Shown: positions 55,016 through 64,000 of the stretch, one piece after another
Layout of the letters: the number at the start of each line of letters is the position of its first letter
Numbering within the stretch: position 1 is the first letter of the stretch
Assembly (NCBI GenBank): GCA_002894685.1
Contig: NCRC01000007.1
Coordinates: 62,001 to 126,000 of the forward strand
Source: Salinivenus lutea
Lineage (GTDB): Bacteria; Bacteroidota; Rhodothermia; Rhodothermales; Salinibacteraceae
Length of the DNA stretch: 64,000 nucleotides
Direction of reading: 5' to 3'
Made by a program: the position numbers and the translations under genes
Notes under the pieces: generated by a model
The model's database searches: none
What the model saw: only the letters and a program-made list of their open reading frames with translations
Told to the model about the DNA's origin: nothing

Positions 55016-55774
55016 TCAGAAGCGAATCGTAATCCCTGCCGGCATTGGGGCCGACGCTGAGGGGCCCGCTCGGTCGCGGAGCTGCGGGGGCGTCACGGCG
55101 TCTCCGATCTGATGCACGACCCCCGCAAAGGCGATTCCGAGGAGGGCCCCCACGAGGATGTCGCTTGGGTAATGCACCCCTAGATGGAGCCGGCTGAGGC
55201 CAACCCCCAGGGCCCACACCGCCCCCGGCCCAACCACGTACCAGTGCGGGTACGACAGGCCCCACGAAGTCACCAGGGCTGCCGACAGGGCGGCGTGGCC
55301 AGACGGAAAGGACGTGTATCCGTCCGCGTCCGACGACGCCCCGTACTCCGAGGTGCGAGACGTCAGCGGATGCGTGAGATAGGGACGGGGACGTCCCACC
55401 AGGTGCTTCAGGGCCAGTACGCCGCCGTAGGTCGTGCCCTGCGTGAAGGTGAGACGATACGCCGCCGCCGATCCGTCCCCGCCCCGGACCCACGCCCCGG
55501 CCCACGAGAGGGGCACGGCCCCGTAGAACACCGGCCGCGCCGAGGCGTGCGCCCAGCGAAGCGGCCTGGCGACGCGTTCGTCCGCGCAGTAGACCGCCTG
55601 GAGCCCCCGGGCATCAAGCGTCTGCAAAGCGTCCGGCCGGCAGAACGCTTCCTCCCCAGCCGACTGGGCCACTCCCGCTCCCGGCGCGAGCAGGACAATC
55701 GCCCCCCCAACACACCCAAGCGTCCACCGTCCCCGCTGGCCCAAAAGACGCGCGACGCAAAGAAGGTATCTCAT
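55016..55774 (-). CDS. PAP2-family phosphatase, membrane-associated
   Basis: 252 residues with a signal peptide or N-terminal membrane helix (LGCVGGAIVLLAPGAGVAQS). The three phosphatase motifs are intact: KHLVGRPRP, then YTSFPSGHAALSAAL, then SRLHLGVHYPSDILVG. PAP2 enzymes dephosphorylate lipid phosphates such as phosphatidic acid or undecaprenyl diphosphate. Several hydrophobic segments surround motifs 2 and 3. It is downstream of recA on the same strand (38-base gap). Confidence 0.92.
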   Translation of the reverse strand: MRYLLCVARLLGQRGRWTLGCVGGAIVLLAPGAGVAQSAGEEAFCRPDALQTLDARGLQAVYCADERVARPLRWAHASARPVFYGAVPLSWAGAWVRGGDGSAAAYRLTFTQGTTYGGVLALKHLVGRPRPYLTHPLTSRTSEYGASSDADGYTSFPSGHAALSAALVTSWGLSYPHWYVVGPGAVWALGVGLSRLHLGVHYPSDILVGALLGIAFAGVVHQIGDAVTPPQLRDRAGPSASAPMPAGITIRF

Positions 55775-55812
55775 TTCCCGGCGGAACGAAAACGGAAGCG
55801 AGAGACGCGCAC

Positions 55813-56868
55813 CTACTCTTCGGCCGCCGCCTCAGCGTCTTCCGCCTCCTCGTCTTCGGCTTCCTCATCCACCATCCCCAGCTCCTTCCGGATGGCCTCT
55901 TTGATCTCAGTCCGTTCGTCCGGATGCTCGGAGAGCCATTCCTTCGTCGCCTCCCGCCCCTGCGCAATGGTCTCCTCGCCGTAGGAGTACCAGGAGCCCC
56001 GCTTTTCTAGAATGTCATGATCGGTCCCCAGGTCAATCAGCTCGCCGAGGGAAGAAATGCCTTCTCCGTAGATGATGTCGAACTCCGCCTCTTTAAACGG
56101 CGGCGCCACCTTGTTCTTCTTGACCTTCACGCGCGTCCGATTCCCCACCACGTCCTGTCCGTCCTTCACCGCCCCAATCCTGCGGATGTCCATGCGCACC
56201 GAGGAGTAGAACTTGAGGGCCCGGCCGCCCGAGGTCGTCTCCGGATTGCCAAACATGACCCCGATCTTCATTCGGATCTGATTGATGAAGATGAGGGCCG
56301 TCTTCGTCCGGTTAATCGTACCGGCCAGCTTTCGCAGGGCCTGGCTCATGAGGCGCGCCTGAAGCCCCACGTGGGTGTCTCCCATGTCGCCCTCCAGTTC
56401 GGCCTGAGGGACGAGCGCGGACACCGAGTCGATCACAATGACATCGAGCGCCCCGCTTCGGACCAGCGTGTCGGTGATATTCAGCGCCTGCTCGCCGGTG
56501 TCGGGCTGCGAAATGAGCAACTCGTCGATGTCCACGCCAAGCTGCTCAGCGTAGTTTGGGTCAAAGGCGTGCTCGGCGTCAATAAACGCACACGTGCCGC
56601 CCAGCTTTTGGGCCTCGGCCACGATGTGGGTGGCCAGTGTCGTTTTTCCGGAGGACTCAGGACCATAGATCTCGGTAATGCGCCCCCGCGGCACCCCACC
56701 GACGCCCAGCGCCGAGTCGAGCGTTAACGACCCCGTCGGGATCGCTTCGACCTGTCGATTCGGGTCATCACTCAGGCGCATAATGGACCCTTTGCCGTGC
56801 TCGCGCTCAATCTGCTGCACGGCCATGTCAAGGGCTTTTTCCTTCGCTTCTCCGTCGGTATTGGACAT
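55813..56868 (-). CDS. recA: Recombinase A
   Basis: 351 residues. Walker [11 protein letters not shown], Walker B region [11 protein letters not shown]1/L2 loops ([42 protein letters not shown]) and the acidic C-terminal tail ([21 protein letters not shown]) are all present. It promotes homologous strand exchange and SOS induction. No LexA-box-like dyad was recognised in the 166-base upstream gap. Confidence 0.98.
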   Translation of the reverse strand: MSNTDGEAKEKALDMAVQQIEREHGKGSIMRLSDDPNRQVEAIPTGSLTLDSALGVGGVPRGRITEIYGPESSGKTTLATHIVAEAQKLGGTCAFIDAEHAFDPNYAEQLGVDIDELLISQPDTGEQALNITDTLVRSGALDVIVIDSVSALVPQAELEGDMGDTHVGLQARLMSQALRKLAGTINRTKTALIFINQIRMKIGVMFGNPETTSGGRALKFYSSVRMDIRRIGAVKDGQDVVGNRTRVKVKKNKVAPPFKEAEFDIIYGEGISSLGELIDLGTDHDILEKRGSWYSYGEETIAQGREATKEWLSEHPDERTEIKEAIRKELGMVDEEAEDEEAEDAEAAAEE

Positions 56869-57034
56869 GAATCGGTGGTGGCGTTAGTCTGAAAGATGGA
56901 TGGGAACCCAGGCAACCGGGCCGGGCCTCCGCGTACTGAGCAGACACGCACGGCGACCAAAGTCTAACGTGTGAACGGTGGCCCAGTCCCGTGCCCTTAA
57001 CACATGCCCCGCACACATGGTTCGACCCCTCCCG

Positions 57035-58024
57035 TCACTGCACCAGACGGTTGTACTCCGATGAATGCGACGGGTCCACCTGGGTGAGCAGGTTGTAGGC
57101 CTGATCGCGAGCGTCGCCCCCTTCAAAAACCGCGGCGAGCTCCTCGTATTTCGCCGAAAAGAAGAGGCTCAATGCGTAGGAATCCGACACGTTGCGGTTC
57201 ACCTCCCGCAGGGATTCCAGGGCTGACAGCACGCGTTCTCGCGCCTGTTCGGGTTCATTTACAAACTGGTCGAGCCCGTTCAGGTGATACTGATAGTACG
57301 CTCGCCGAAGCGGCTGGTGTCGTTGGCTCAGAAGCTCGTTGATGAGCTGAAGGCGGTTTCGCTGACTGCTGACGGAGGACCACCCCGGATCCCCGGTGCC
57401 TTTGGCCCGATCCGCAATCTCGCGCGCCTGTTCAAAATGCGGCGTGCCCCCCAGTTCGCTGAAGGTGTCGTAGTCGTATCCGAGGAGGAGGTACGCGTAG
57501 AAATCGAGCGTAGAGGTGAGCGGATTGTACTGGTCGAGATCGAAATTGAGCGACGTGCCCCGGCTGTACTCGAACTCCCAGTTCGCATCGTTCACCCGCA
57601 GCACGACGGTCGACTGGGCAGTCTCGTAGATCGGCCGCCGCGAGGACACGATGAGGCGAGCGTCGAAGGTCGAGAGGCTCGGGGCCTCCTCGATAACAAT
57701 CTGTATCGAACAGGCAATGCGCTCGAACGACTGGTACTGGTCGTCGGTCCAGTTTCGGGCGTTCATGTACTCCTCAATGCGCTGCGGCAGCTCATCGAGG
57801 TAGCCGTAGTCCGATCCGCTCAGCTGGGATTTGTCGAGCTGAACCGTGCAGGCCAACTCCTGTCCCTGCGCCGTGGGGACGAGACCAACGCTTGCCAGTC
57901 CCACGACCAGCCCGACGACGAGGCCCGTACGGAGGCCACGGACAAGTTGCTCGAACCAAGGCAACACGGCGCTGGAGACTCTGGGGAGAGAGATCGGCGC
58001 TAAAACCACCGGCGACAGCCACAA
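57035..58024 (-). CDS. PorD-like protein (DUF4835), type IX secretion associated
   Basis: 329 residues with a signal-peptide-like N-terminus (GLVVGLVVGLASVGLVPTAQG) and mature sequence starting QELACTVQL, then ELPQRIEEYMNARNWTDDQY and FDFYAYLLLGYDYDTFSELGG-like segments typical of DUF4835. In Bacteroidota this family is PorD, a periplasmic or outer-membrane accessory of the type IX secretion system. It agrees with the T9SS sorting tail seen on the GH13 enzyme. It is upstream of recA on the same strand and divergent from the PorV-like gene at 58172. Confidence 0.8.
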   Translation of the reverse strand: MWLSPVVLAPISLPRVSSAVLPWFEQLVRGLRTGLVVGLVVGLASVGLVPTAQGQELACTVQLDKSQLSGSDYGYLDELPQRIEEYMNARNWTDDQYQSFERIACSIQIVIEEAPSLSTFDARLIVSSRRPIYETAQSTVVLRVNDANWEFEYSRGTSLNFDLDQYNPLTSTLDFYAYLLLGYDYDTFSELGGTPHFEQAREIADRAKGTGDPGWSSVSSQRNRLQLINELLSQRHQPLRRAYYQYHLNGLDQFVNEPEQARERVLSALESLREVNRNVSDSYALSLFFSAKYEELAAVFEGGDARDQAYNLLTQVDPSHSSEYNRLVQ

Positions 58025-58171
58025 GTTTCGGCGCGGAGACAGCCCGCGCTCGGTTACTTAATCATAATCTTGACGAAACCCTCTTCTTTTCTTAATTACA
58101 AGTGCATTTTCTGACGACTCTCTTCTGGCCCTTCCTCTCATTTCCGGGCCCCTCTTTTCTCTGTCGCCCCA

Positions 58172-59005
58172 ATGCGTCGCTTACTCCTTTCCCTCGCCCT
58201 GGTGCTTGGGGGCCTGTCGCTCGGCAGTCCACCGGCGCCGGCCCAGTCCACATTCGATCATTTTGGAAGCGCCCGCGCCGATGGGGTGGGCCGCGCCACA
58301 ACGGCGGCCCCCACGGCGTGGGGGGCCCATGCCAATCCCGCGACGAACGCCCTTCTGCCGCACGCCGCCGCGTCCTTTTACGTGCAGGAGGCCTTCGGCC
58401 TGTCGGCCCTCCGGTACGGGGCCGCCAGCCTTGCGGCGCCGTTCTCGTGGGGCACCGTCGTCGGAGGCGCCAGCACCTTCGGCTTCGAGGAATACCGCGA
58501 AGTCCACCTGACGGCCGGACTGGCGCGGAGCTTTTCGTTTGGCACCTCCCGTTCCTTTCACCTGGGCGCAACGGTTCGGCGCCATCATACCCGCATTGCC
58601 GGGTACGGGAGCGCCGGCGGGTGGGCCCTCAACCTGGGACTCCTCGTCCAAATGCTCCCCTCCCTGCACCTCGGCGCCCACACGACCAACGTGAACGGCG
58701 CGTCGCTGACCGACGGGGAGCCCCTCCCCCGTACGCTCTCGGTGGGGCTGCACTACCGGGCCCACGACGACGTTCGCCTCCTGGCGGATGTGTTCAAGGA
58801 TGTCTCCTTTCCGGCCACGGCGCGGGCGGGGGTGGAGGTCCGTCCTCTTGACATGGTGGGCCTGCGAGCGGGCGTAGGCACTGTCCCCACCCGATTTAGC
58901 GGCGGCGTGGGGATCTTGCTCGGCCTGCTGGAAGCCGACCTGGCGGCCCAGCAACACCAGCAACTGGGGTGGTCTCCGTCCGCGTCCCTTCGGCTCTCCT
59001 GGTGA
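58172..59005 (+). CDS. PorV/PorQ-like outer-membrane beta-barrel protein
   Basis: 277 residues with a signal peptide (MRRLLLSLALVLGGLSLG, cleavage near PAPAQS). The mature start STFDHFGSARADGVGRATTA followed by AWGAHANPATNALL is a pattern shared by PorV/PorQ (UPF0164-like) barrels. The rest is alternating beta strands (SFHLGATVRRHH, GWALNLGLLVQML, RTLSVGLHYRAHDDVRLLADVFKDV) ending in an aromatic residue (RLSW). It ends 14 bases before the HhH/barrel gene, so the two are likely an operon. Confidence 0.75.
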   Translation: MRRLLLSLALVLGGLSLGSPPAPAQSTFDHFGSARADGVGRATTAAPTAWGAHANPATNALLPHAAASFYVQEAFGLSALRYGAASLAAPFSWGTVVGGASTFGFEEYREVHLTAGLARSFSFGTSRSFHLGATVRRHHTRIAGYGSAGGWALNLGLLVQMLPSLHLGAHTTNVNGASLTDGEPLPRTLSVGLHYRAHDDVRLLADVFKDVSFPATARAGVEVRPLDMVGLRAGVGTVPTRFSGGVGILLGLLEADLAAQQHQQLGWSPSASLRLSW

Positions 59006-59019
59006 CCGTCTCTTCTGCC

Positions 59020-61119
59020 ATGCCTCGACTCCTCCTCTGCGGGGCCCTCTTCCTGTTCGTCGCCCCCGCCACCCTGGCCCAATCCGTCGCCGACACCACC
59101 GTCACCGACAGTGTCGATGTATCCGACCTTCTGGAACGGTACGTCGACGAGCGCTCCACAGACGCACCCACGGAACAGGTGGTCGAACGCCTCACACGAC
59201 TCGCCACGAGCCCCCTCGACCTCAACCACGCCTCCGTCGCTTTGCTGCGCACAGTGCCGGGAATCTCACGGCCCCTGGCCGCTCGCATTGTGGAGCACCG
59301 AACCCACACGGCCCCCTTTTCCTCGGTGGACGACCTCGCCCGAATCGACGGAATCGATGCCGAAAAACTGCGCGTCCTCCGTCCTTTTCTCCGAGCGTCC
59401 CCTCCGTCGGACCGGTCCACGCCCGAGTCCGACGCCTCCGGCTCCTCCGTCGGGAGCCTCACGTCCAATCTTGACTTCACGCTCATCCAGCGCGCGACCC
59501 GAGACCTGGACCTGGGCCGCGGGTACGACGACGACACGTCCCGCACCACCTTCGAAGGATCGCCGGCCCGGCTGACGACCCGGATGCGCCTCCAGTATCA
59601 ACGGCGGGTCGAACTGGGCCTCACGCTCGACAAGGACCCCGGCGAGCCGCTGGAGTGGGCTCCCGGAACCGGCACGTATGTCTTCGACCACATTGCCGGC
59701 ACCTTCGCGCTCCGGGATGTTGGCCCCCTCACCACCCTCGTGCTGGGCGACTTCACGGCGCAGTATGGGCAGGGGCTCGCCCTCTGGCAGGGGATCTCGT
59801 TCGCAAAGGGACGCGATCCCGTCTCTTCCATCGTGCGGGAGGGGCGGGGCATCGTCCCGTTCAGCTCGACCGCCGAGAACCGATTCTTTCGGGGCGCCGC
59901 CGCCACGGTCGCCCTCGGCCCCACCCTCTCCCTCACAGGATTTCTCTCTCGCCGGGCCCGAGACGCCTCCCTTGATTCCAGCGCCGCGGGCGACGGGTCG
60001 TCCGCAGTCCCGGCCCGGACCCTCTCGTCCGGCGGCCTCCACCGAACGGCCAGCGAAATCGCCCGGAAGGGCACCTTCGGGACAACCACGGGGGGCGGCG
60101 CAGCCTCCTACCACTCGAGCCGTCTCCACGCGGGCCTGGCGGGCTACTACAGCCGGTTCGGTCGGCCGCTTCGGCCCGGAAATCGCCCCTATCGACGGTT
60201 CAACGTCTCCGGGACGCGGGCCTCCATGGTGAGTGCCTTCGCCACGGCCTATCTGGACGAGTACGTCCTCTTTGGCGAAGTGGCACGCGCCCACAACGGG
60301 ACGATCGGCGCCGTGGGTGGGGCGGCCCTCGACCATGACGCCGGCGTGGAAGCCGTCCTGCTGGCCCGTCACTATCCCCGCGCCTTCGCGGGCCTCTTCA
60401 ACAGTGCCTTTGGAGGGGGCAGGTCGTCCCAGAACGAGAGGGGAATCTACGCCGGCCTTCGACTCCAGGTGGCCGCCAACTGGTGGATCAGCGGATACGT
60501 CGACCAGTACCGGTCGCCCTGGCTTCAATTTGGCGTTTCCCAACCCGCCAGCGGCCTCGACACCCGCCTGGTCGTGGAGACCGACCTACGCCCCTGGCTG
60601 TCCACGTACGTCCAGGTCCGCGCCGACCGATCGACGAGTGGCACCGAATACCGGGGCCCACACGGGCGCCTCCTGAGGGGGGTCCGGCAGACCTGGCGGC
60701 ACTCGGCCCGGTGGCACATCGAATACGCGTTTAGCGACCACCTGACCCTCCGCACCCGCCTCGCCGGAACGCGCTCCGGCGCCTCGACGGGGGTCCTGTT
60801 TTATCAGGGACTCGGGCTGCAACTGCACCCCACCCTGGAGCTGGATGCCCGCGTGGCCCTGTTCGATACGGATGGATTCCGGACCCGGATGTATGCCTAC
60901 GAACACGACCTGCTCTACAGCTTCTCCGTCCCGGTCCTCTCCGATCAGGGACAGCGCACCTACCTTCTGCTCCAGTACGCCCCGACCTCCCACCTCTCCA
61001 TCGGTGCGAAGTACGGCGTCACGTGGTATCCGCACCGCGACACGGTCGGCTCGGGCCTCAACGCCACGGAGGGAAACCAGGCCCGCGAGGTGCGTCTTCA
61101 AATACGCTGGCGGCTATAG
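59020..61119 (+). CDS. Secreted HhH (ComEA-like) domain fused to an outer-membrane beta barrel
   Basis: 699 residues from ATG 59020, which gives a clean signal peptide (MPRLLLCGALFLFVAPATLA); an earlier start overlaps the upstream gene. Residues about 65-125 are a tandem helix-hairpin-helix of the ComEA type (SPLDLNHASVALLRTVPGIS, then FSSVDDLARIDGIDAEKLRVL). The remaining ~550 residues are beta-strand rich with Gly/Tyr patterns and a C-terminal strand (REVRLQIRWRL) like outer-membrane barrels. Such proteins occur in many Bacteroidota but their role is unknown; DNA handling at the outer membrane is an inference from the HhH domain. Confidence 0.8.
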   Translation: MPRLLLCGALFLFVAPATLAQSVADTTVTDSVDVSDLLERYVDERSTDAPTEQVVERLTRLATSPLDLNHASVALLRTVPGISRPLAARIVEHRTHTAPFSSVDDLARIDGIDAEKLRVLRPFLRASPPSDRSTPESDASGSSVGSLTSNLDFTLIQRATRDLDLGRGYDDDTSRTTFEGSPARLTTRMRLQYQRRVELGLTLDKDPGEPLEWAPGTGTYVFDHIAGTFALRDVGPLTTLVLGDFTAQYGQGLALWQGISFAKGRDPVSSIVREGRGIVPFSSTAENRFFRGAAATVALGPTLSLTGFLSRRARDASLDSSAAGDGSSAVPARTLSSGGLHRTASEIARKGTFGTTTGGGAASYHSSRLHAGLAGYYSRFGRPLRPGNRPYRRFNVSGTRASMVSAFATAYLDEYVLFGEVARAHNGTIGAVGGAALDHDAGVEAVLLARHYPRAFAGLFNSAFGGGRSSQNERGIYAGLRLQVAANWWISGYVDQYRSPWLQFGVSQPASGLDTRLVVETDLRPWLSTYVQVRADRSTSGTEYRGPHGRLLRGVRQTWRHSARWHIEYAFSDHLTLRTRLAGTRSGASTGVLFYQGLGLQLHPTLELDARVALFDTDGFRTRMYAYEHDLLYSFSVPVLSDQGQRTYLLLQYAPTSHLSIGAKYGVTWYPHRDTVGSGLNATEGNQAREVRLQIRWRL

Positions 61120-61267
61120 CCCTCCCCGCACGCGCCCCTTCTCGGACGATCTTGACCCAATACCGATTCACTTTGCCCTGGCTGAAGGCTACCTTGTCGT
61201 AAACAAAAGAGAGCCACAACCGTGCTGAGGGTGCGTGGCTCCGACCCCCACCAACCCCGCCGTCCCA

Positions 61268-61651
61268 ATGAGCGATTCCAACCCGCCTTCGCTTTTGGCT
61301 GTCGAGGACAATTCAGAAACGCAACTGCTTCTCGACCACCTGTTGAAATCCTCCTTTGAGGTCGTGGTCGTCTCGGGCGTCGCGGAAGCCCTGGAAGCCG
61401 TCGAGCAGCACTCGTTTGACGCCTTCCTCCTCGACATCAACTTGAGCGAGGAGCGCACGGGCACGGACCTTCTGCACCTGTTGCGGGACCAGGAAGGGAT
61501 GGCCGACACCCCTGCGGTGGCCCTCACGGCCTATGCCATGCCGGGCGACCGGGAAGACTTTCTGGAGGCCGGATTTGACGAGTATGTCAGCAAGCCCTTC
61601 ACCCGCACCGACCTGACCGACACCATTCAAGAAGCCCTGGCGTCCCGCTAA
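61268..61651 (+). CDS. Stand-alone response-regulator receiver domain
   Basis: 127 residues from ATG 61268. All receiver residues are present: acidic pair Glu13/Asp14 (LAVEDNSE), phosphoacceptor Asp56 (FLLDINLS), Thr87 (VALTAYA) and Lys109 (YVSKPF). There is no output domain, so it likely works by protein-protein contact or as a phosphorelay intermediate, as in hybrid-kinase systems. No histidine kinase is adjacent. A hairpin follows at 61675. Confidence 0.92.
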   Translation: MSDSNPPSLLAVEDNSETQLLLDHLLKSSFEVVVVSGVAEALEAVEQHSFDAFLLDINLSEERTGTDLLHLLRDQEGMADTPAVALTAYAMPGDREDFLEAGFDEYVSKPFTRTDLTDTIQEALASR

Positions 61652-61674
61652 GGCCTCGACAGTTCCCCCCAATA

Positions 61675-61710
61675 CGAAACGCCCGAGGGACGGTGCCCTC
61701 CGGCGTTTCG
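61675..61710. terminator. Hairpin between the receiver gene and the convergent zinc-ribbon gene
   Basis: CGAAACGCC-GAGGG pairs with CCCTC-GGCGTTTCG with one C-C mismatch, 24 bases after the receiver stop and 25 bases from the convergent gene's stop at 61735. There is no U-run on either strand, so it may act as a weak bidirectional terminator. Confidence 0.5.
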
Positions 61711-61734
61711 GGTCTCCAAAATAGGGCTCCTGGA

Positions 61735-62124
61735 TCAGTTCATACAGGTCGCCTTAAGCGTCTCGCGGCGGTCGGACAGCAGGTCCCGCCATGTGTCTTC
61801 CGGTACGGGCTCGTCCCCCTTGTAGTATTCCCATTCCTCTACGTTCTCATCCGAGACCACAATGGGATTGTCCATGTGGGCCACTCGCTTCAGGACCGGC
61901 GACGTCCCCATCTGGTGAACGAACGTGATGGTGCAGTCTCCCGCGGCGGTTTTCTCCTTGACGGAGAGCCAGTTGTCTCCGCACAACTGGCAGCTATAAA
62001 ATCGCGACTCCTGCTCTTCCCCGAGCAAGTGGCGCACCTCCTCATCTTCGTCGTCAAGGACCACCTGCATCGGACGGAGACTTTCACAACCGCACGTCTT
62101 ACACGTCAGCGTTTCCTGCTCCAT
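61735..62124 (-). CDS. Small zinc-ribbon protein, unknown function
   Basis: 129 residues from ATG 62124. Two CxxC pairs (CKTCGCES near residue 8 and CQLCGDNW near residue 46) should bind one zinc ion. The middle is acidic (LDDEDEEVRHLLGEEQESRF), and the C-terminal part (VVSDENVEEWEYYKGDEPVPEDTW) is soluble. No named family is recognised; zinc ribbons of this size often act in transcription or as chaperone partners. It is convergent with the receiver gene. Confidence 0.7.
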   Translation of the reverse strand: MEQETLTCKTCGCESLRPMQVVLDDEDEEVRHLLGEEQESRFYSCQLCGDNWLSVKEKTAAGDCTITFVHQMGTSPVLKRVAHMDNPIVVSDENVEEWEYYKGDEPVPEDTWRDLLSDRRETLKATCMN

Positions 62125-62287
62125 AAGGTGTAGATGGAGGGCTGATTCCGAAAATCGTGGAGAGAAACGAACGTGCGTTGCGGGGCAAAGTTCGGGGCCG
62201 CGGCTTCCAGCCCCCTGCTCGGCCTCAGTCTTCCTCCCGTCCACCACATACTTCACGACTCTTTTTCGTTCTCGTCCCGCCTCCTCC

Positions 62288-64000
62288 CTAGCGACGAATG
62301 ACCGTTCCCTGATCCAGGCGCGGCTGGTATGCCACCCCGATCCGGAGATCCACCTGCAGGTTGTAAAAGACCCGAGCCTCCAACTGAATGCCGGCCCCGA
62401 GAGAGGTGAACACCTCCGTCCAGGCGCGGCCCTGAACGCGCCCCATCGACTCGCCAAAGCCGTACGCGGAGAGGGCCTCGGCGTAAACGGGGACCAGCGA
62501 GAGCCCATCATCGATGTACCACAGCGGCTGCGTCACCTCCGTCTCGAACTGCAGGAAGGTGCCGGCCGGCAGCCTCCCCACGTCGAATCCACGCGGCACG
62601 AAGGTCCCGACATTGTACACGCCCCCCTCTCGCTGAGACAGCACGCGCGTGCCGAGCCGGATGCCGGTATGGGTGTCGCGCAGGAAGGGAAGATACACGT
62701 CGGCCCCCACGACGCCCGCGACCGTTCCGCGCCCCCGGTCGGTCCAGGCATCGATCGTCCCCTGCGCCTGAAACACGAGCCCCGTATTGGGCACCACGTC
62801 GCGTCGATTTCGCTGCAGTCGATACGCCACCCGAAGGGACGGCGAGAGGGTGAGCCGAGAAGTATAGGCGCTGCCCCCGGCCTCCCCCCGGAGGCGCGTC
62901 TGACGGGCCTCGGTGTCGAGCCGAAGCCGAAGAGCGGACCGATACACGTTCGACTGAAGCGCAACGGGAAGCTGCAGCCCAAGGTTGACGCCACGCTCCT
63001 CCACCGAGGACCGAGAGCTGACGTCCCCGCCTCCGGCAAAGGCTCGGTTGTACACGGAGACAGAAGGCCGAAGCCGGTACGCCCCCGTTTGCAGCTTCGC
63101 CTCGCCCCAGAGGCGCCCGTCTTGCCACCACGTCCGCGCCTTGTAGGCCCATCGCTGGAGCGGATCGCTGCCCGCAACCCCCACTCCGACCCCGAGTCCA
63201 AGCGGCGCCTGCGTCGGCCCCTCGCCCGTCCACTCGGCCCCGTCGCTCCCCTGAAGGGTCGGATACACCATGCGGGGCGCGAGGTGACGCCCGGCCGCGT
63301 ACTCGGTCGAGCGCTCTTTCATCTTGGAGACGCTGTCCTCGAAGGCGTCGGTGTCGGCCTCCTGCCCCATCGACAGCGGCGGCCCCTCCTGGACCGCCGA
63401 GTCCGGAAGGGGCGCCCTCGATTCTGGGCGAAAGGGATGGCGAACCAGGTCGTGGCGTTCATGGCGGTAGCGGACGAACGCAAGCGTCGCGCCGTTCGGG
63501 GACAGGGCGGGCTCGATGGCCCCAAACCGCACATTGGTCAGCTGAACTGTCTCTCCGGTGTCGGTGTCGTGGGCGTAGACGTTGGCCGCGGTGCCCCGCT
63601 CGCCGGAGAACAGGAGATACCGCCCCTCCGGCCCCCAACTGATGTCGTAGATCACGCCCGCCTGGAGGTCGACCCAGGGCCGGAGCGTGGGCGCCGATCC
63701 GTTTGGCGCCCGGGCGCGATAAATGCGCTGGTCGCCGTCCTGGTGGACGAGCACGGCGATGCGGGCATCGGTGGGCGAGGGCGCGATCTCGCGGATCTGG
63801 AACGGCCCGGCGGGCGTGAGCGGCCGCGTGGACCCGTCGTCGGCCACGGCACTCCATCGGGCAAAGGGGCCGTCGTTGGTGGCGACGTACAACGCCCCCT
63901 GGTCGGTCGGGGCCGGGGCAAAGGCGCGGCCCTGCCTTGTGAGTTGTGTGGGCGCGCCCCCGCGGAGCGGGATGCGCTCGACCTCGGCGGTGCGCTGCCG
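62288..64000 (-). CDS. TolB-like beta-propeller plus outer-membrane barrel protein, 3' part
   Basis: The frame is open from the stop at 62288 to the window edge, so the N-terminus is outside (about 570 codons seen). The visible N-terminal part shows WD40/TolB-like propeller repeats (QLTRQGRAFAPAPTDQGALY, REIAPSPTDARIAVLVHQDG, DISWGPEGRYLLFSGERG, AIEPALSPNGATLAFVRYR). The last ~300 residues are a beta barrel (LRPSVSVYNRAFAGGGDVSS, FLQFETEVTQPLWYIDDGLSLVPVYAEALSAYGFGES) resembling surface-antigen/Omp85-like barrels. Probably a surface-exposed or secreted-substrate-handling protein; exact role unknown. A peptidase part upstream is possible. Confidence 0.75.
   Translation of the reverse strand, partial: RQRTAEVERIPLRGGAPTQLTRQGRAFAPAPTDQGALYVATNDGPFARWSAVADDGSTRPLTPAGPFQIREIAPSPTDARIAVLVHQDGDQRIYRARAPNGSAPTLRPWVDLQAGVIYDISWGPEGRYLLFSGERGTAANVYAHDTDTGETVQLTNVRFGAIEPALSPNGATLAFVRYRHERHDLVRHPFRPESRAPLPDSAVQEGPPLSMGQEADTDAFEDSVSKMKERSTEYAAGRHLAPRMVYPTLQGSDGAEWTGEGPTQAPLGLGVGVGVAGSDPLQRWAYKARTWWQDGRLWGEAKLQTGAYRLRPSVSVYNRAFAGGGDVSSRSSVEERGVNLGLQLPVALQSNVYRSALRLRLDTEARQTRLRGEAGGSAYTSRLTLSPSLRVAYRLQRNRRDVVPNTGLVFQAQGTIDAWTDRGRGTVAGVVGADVYLPFLRDTHTGIRLGTRVLSQREGGVYNVGTFVPRGFDVGRLPAGTFLQFETEVTQPLWYIDDGLSLVPVYAEALSAYGFGESMGRVQGRAWTEVFTSLGAGIQLEARVFYNLQVDLRIGVAYQPRLDQGTVIRR

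Noticed and set aside
59266-60543. 425-codon frame antisense to the HhH/barrel gene
   Set aside because: Composition biased to Gly/Arg/Pro with no recognisable fold.

Overview
The window is a high-GC bacterial chromosome segment that looks like a Salinibacter-type halophile (Rhodothermota/Bacteroidota group). The evidence is a xanthorhodopsin close to, but clearly different from, my memory of the S. ruber protein (two-residue insertion, shorter F-G loop), acidic proteins, a SusC/SusD polysaccharide locus, a type IX secretion sorting tail, a PorD/DUF4835 gene and an HhH-plus-barrel protein. No CRISPR array, rRNA, insertion sequence or prophage was seen. Two tRNA genes are present: Pro(GGG) and initiator fMet.

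Layout. 1-3849 (minus): 5' part of miaA, then a light-harvesting group read as CrtO/CrtI-type oxidoreductase, fused lycopene cyclase and xanthorhodopsin, which could make and use a 4-keto carotenoid antenna. 4074-6187 (plus): small membrane protein, KynB-like cyclase, eRF1-like (baeRF) protein. 6206-8338: strong terminator, a tyrosine-recombinase-fold protein without a catalytic tyrosine, a dif-like inverted repeat and an intact tyrosine recombinase. 8335-12168 (minus): tight four-gene operon of RibA-RibD_C fusion, MDR dehydrogenase, PTPS/QueD-like enzyme and methyltransferase, the best candidate here for an undescribed pathway. 12555-15559 (plus): degenerate ThiD-like protein, LacI regulator, purC. 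15581-21154: nitrilase, peroxiredoxin, LolC/E permease, P5C dehydrogenase and small membrane or lipoproteins.

21213-34204 (minus): a polysaccharide utilization locus (PUL) containing GH53 endo-galactanase, LacI regulator, SusC, SusD, a surface lipoprotein and a large T9SS-exported GH13 enzyme. LacI-type palindromes lie upstream of susC and of the regulator. Long perfect hairpins sit in two of the intercistronic gaps.

34486-54545: mainly housekeeping genes: GntR regulator, PgpH-like HD protein, LigA, RodZ-like protein, tRNA-Pro, hydrolase-OsmC fusion, NRDE protein, MnmM/YtqB methyltransferase, AroB, TamB, RNase R and DUF1015. 54773-64000: tRNA-fMet with terminator, PAP2 phosphatase, RecA, PorD, a PorV-like barrel, an HhH/beta-barrel protein, a receiver protein, a zinc-ribbon protein and the 3' part of a beta-propeller/barrel protein running off the window edge.

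All calls were made by reading; no database search was possible, and family assignments rest on motifs I could see.
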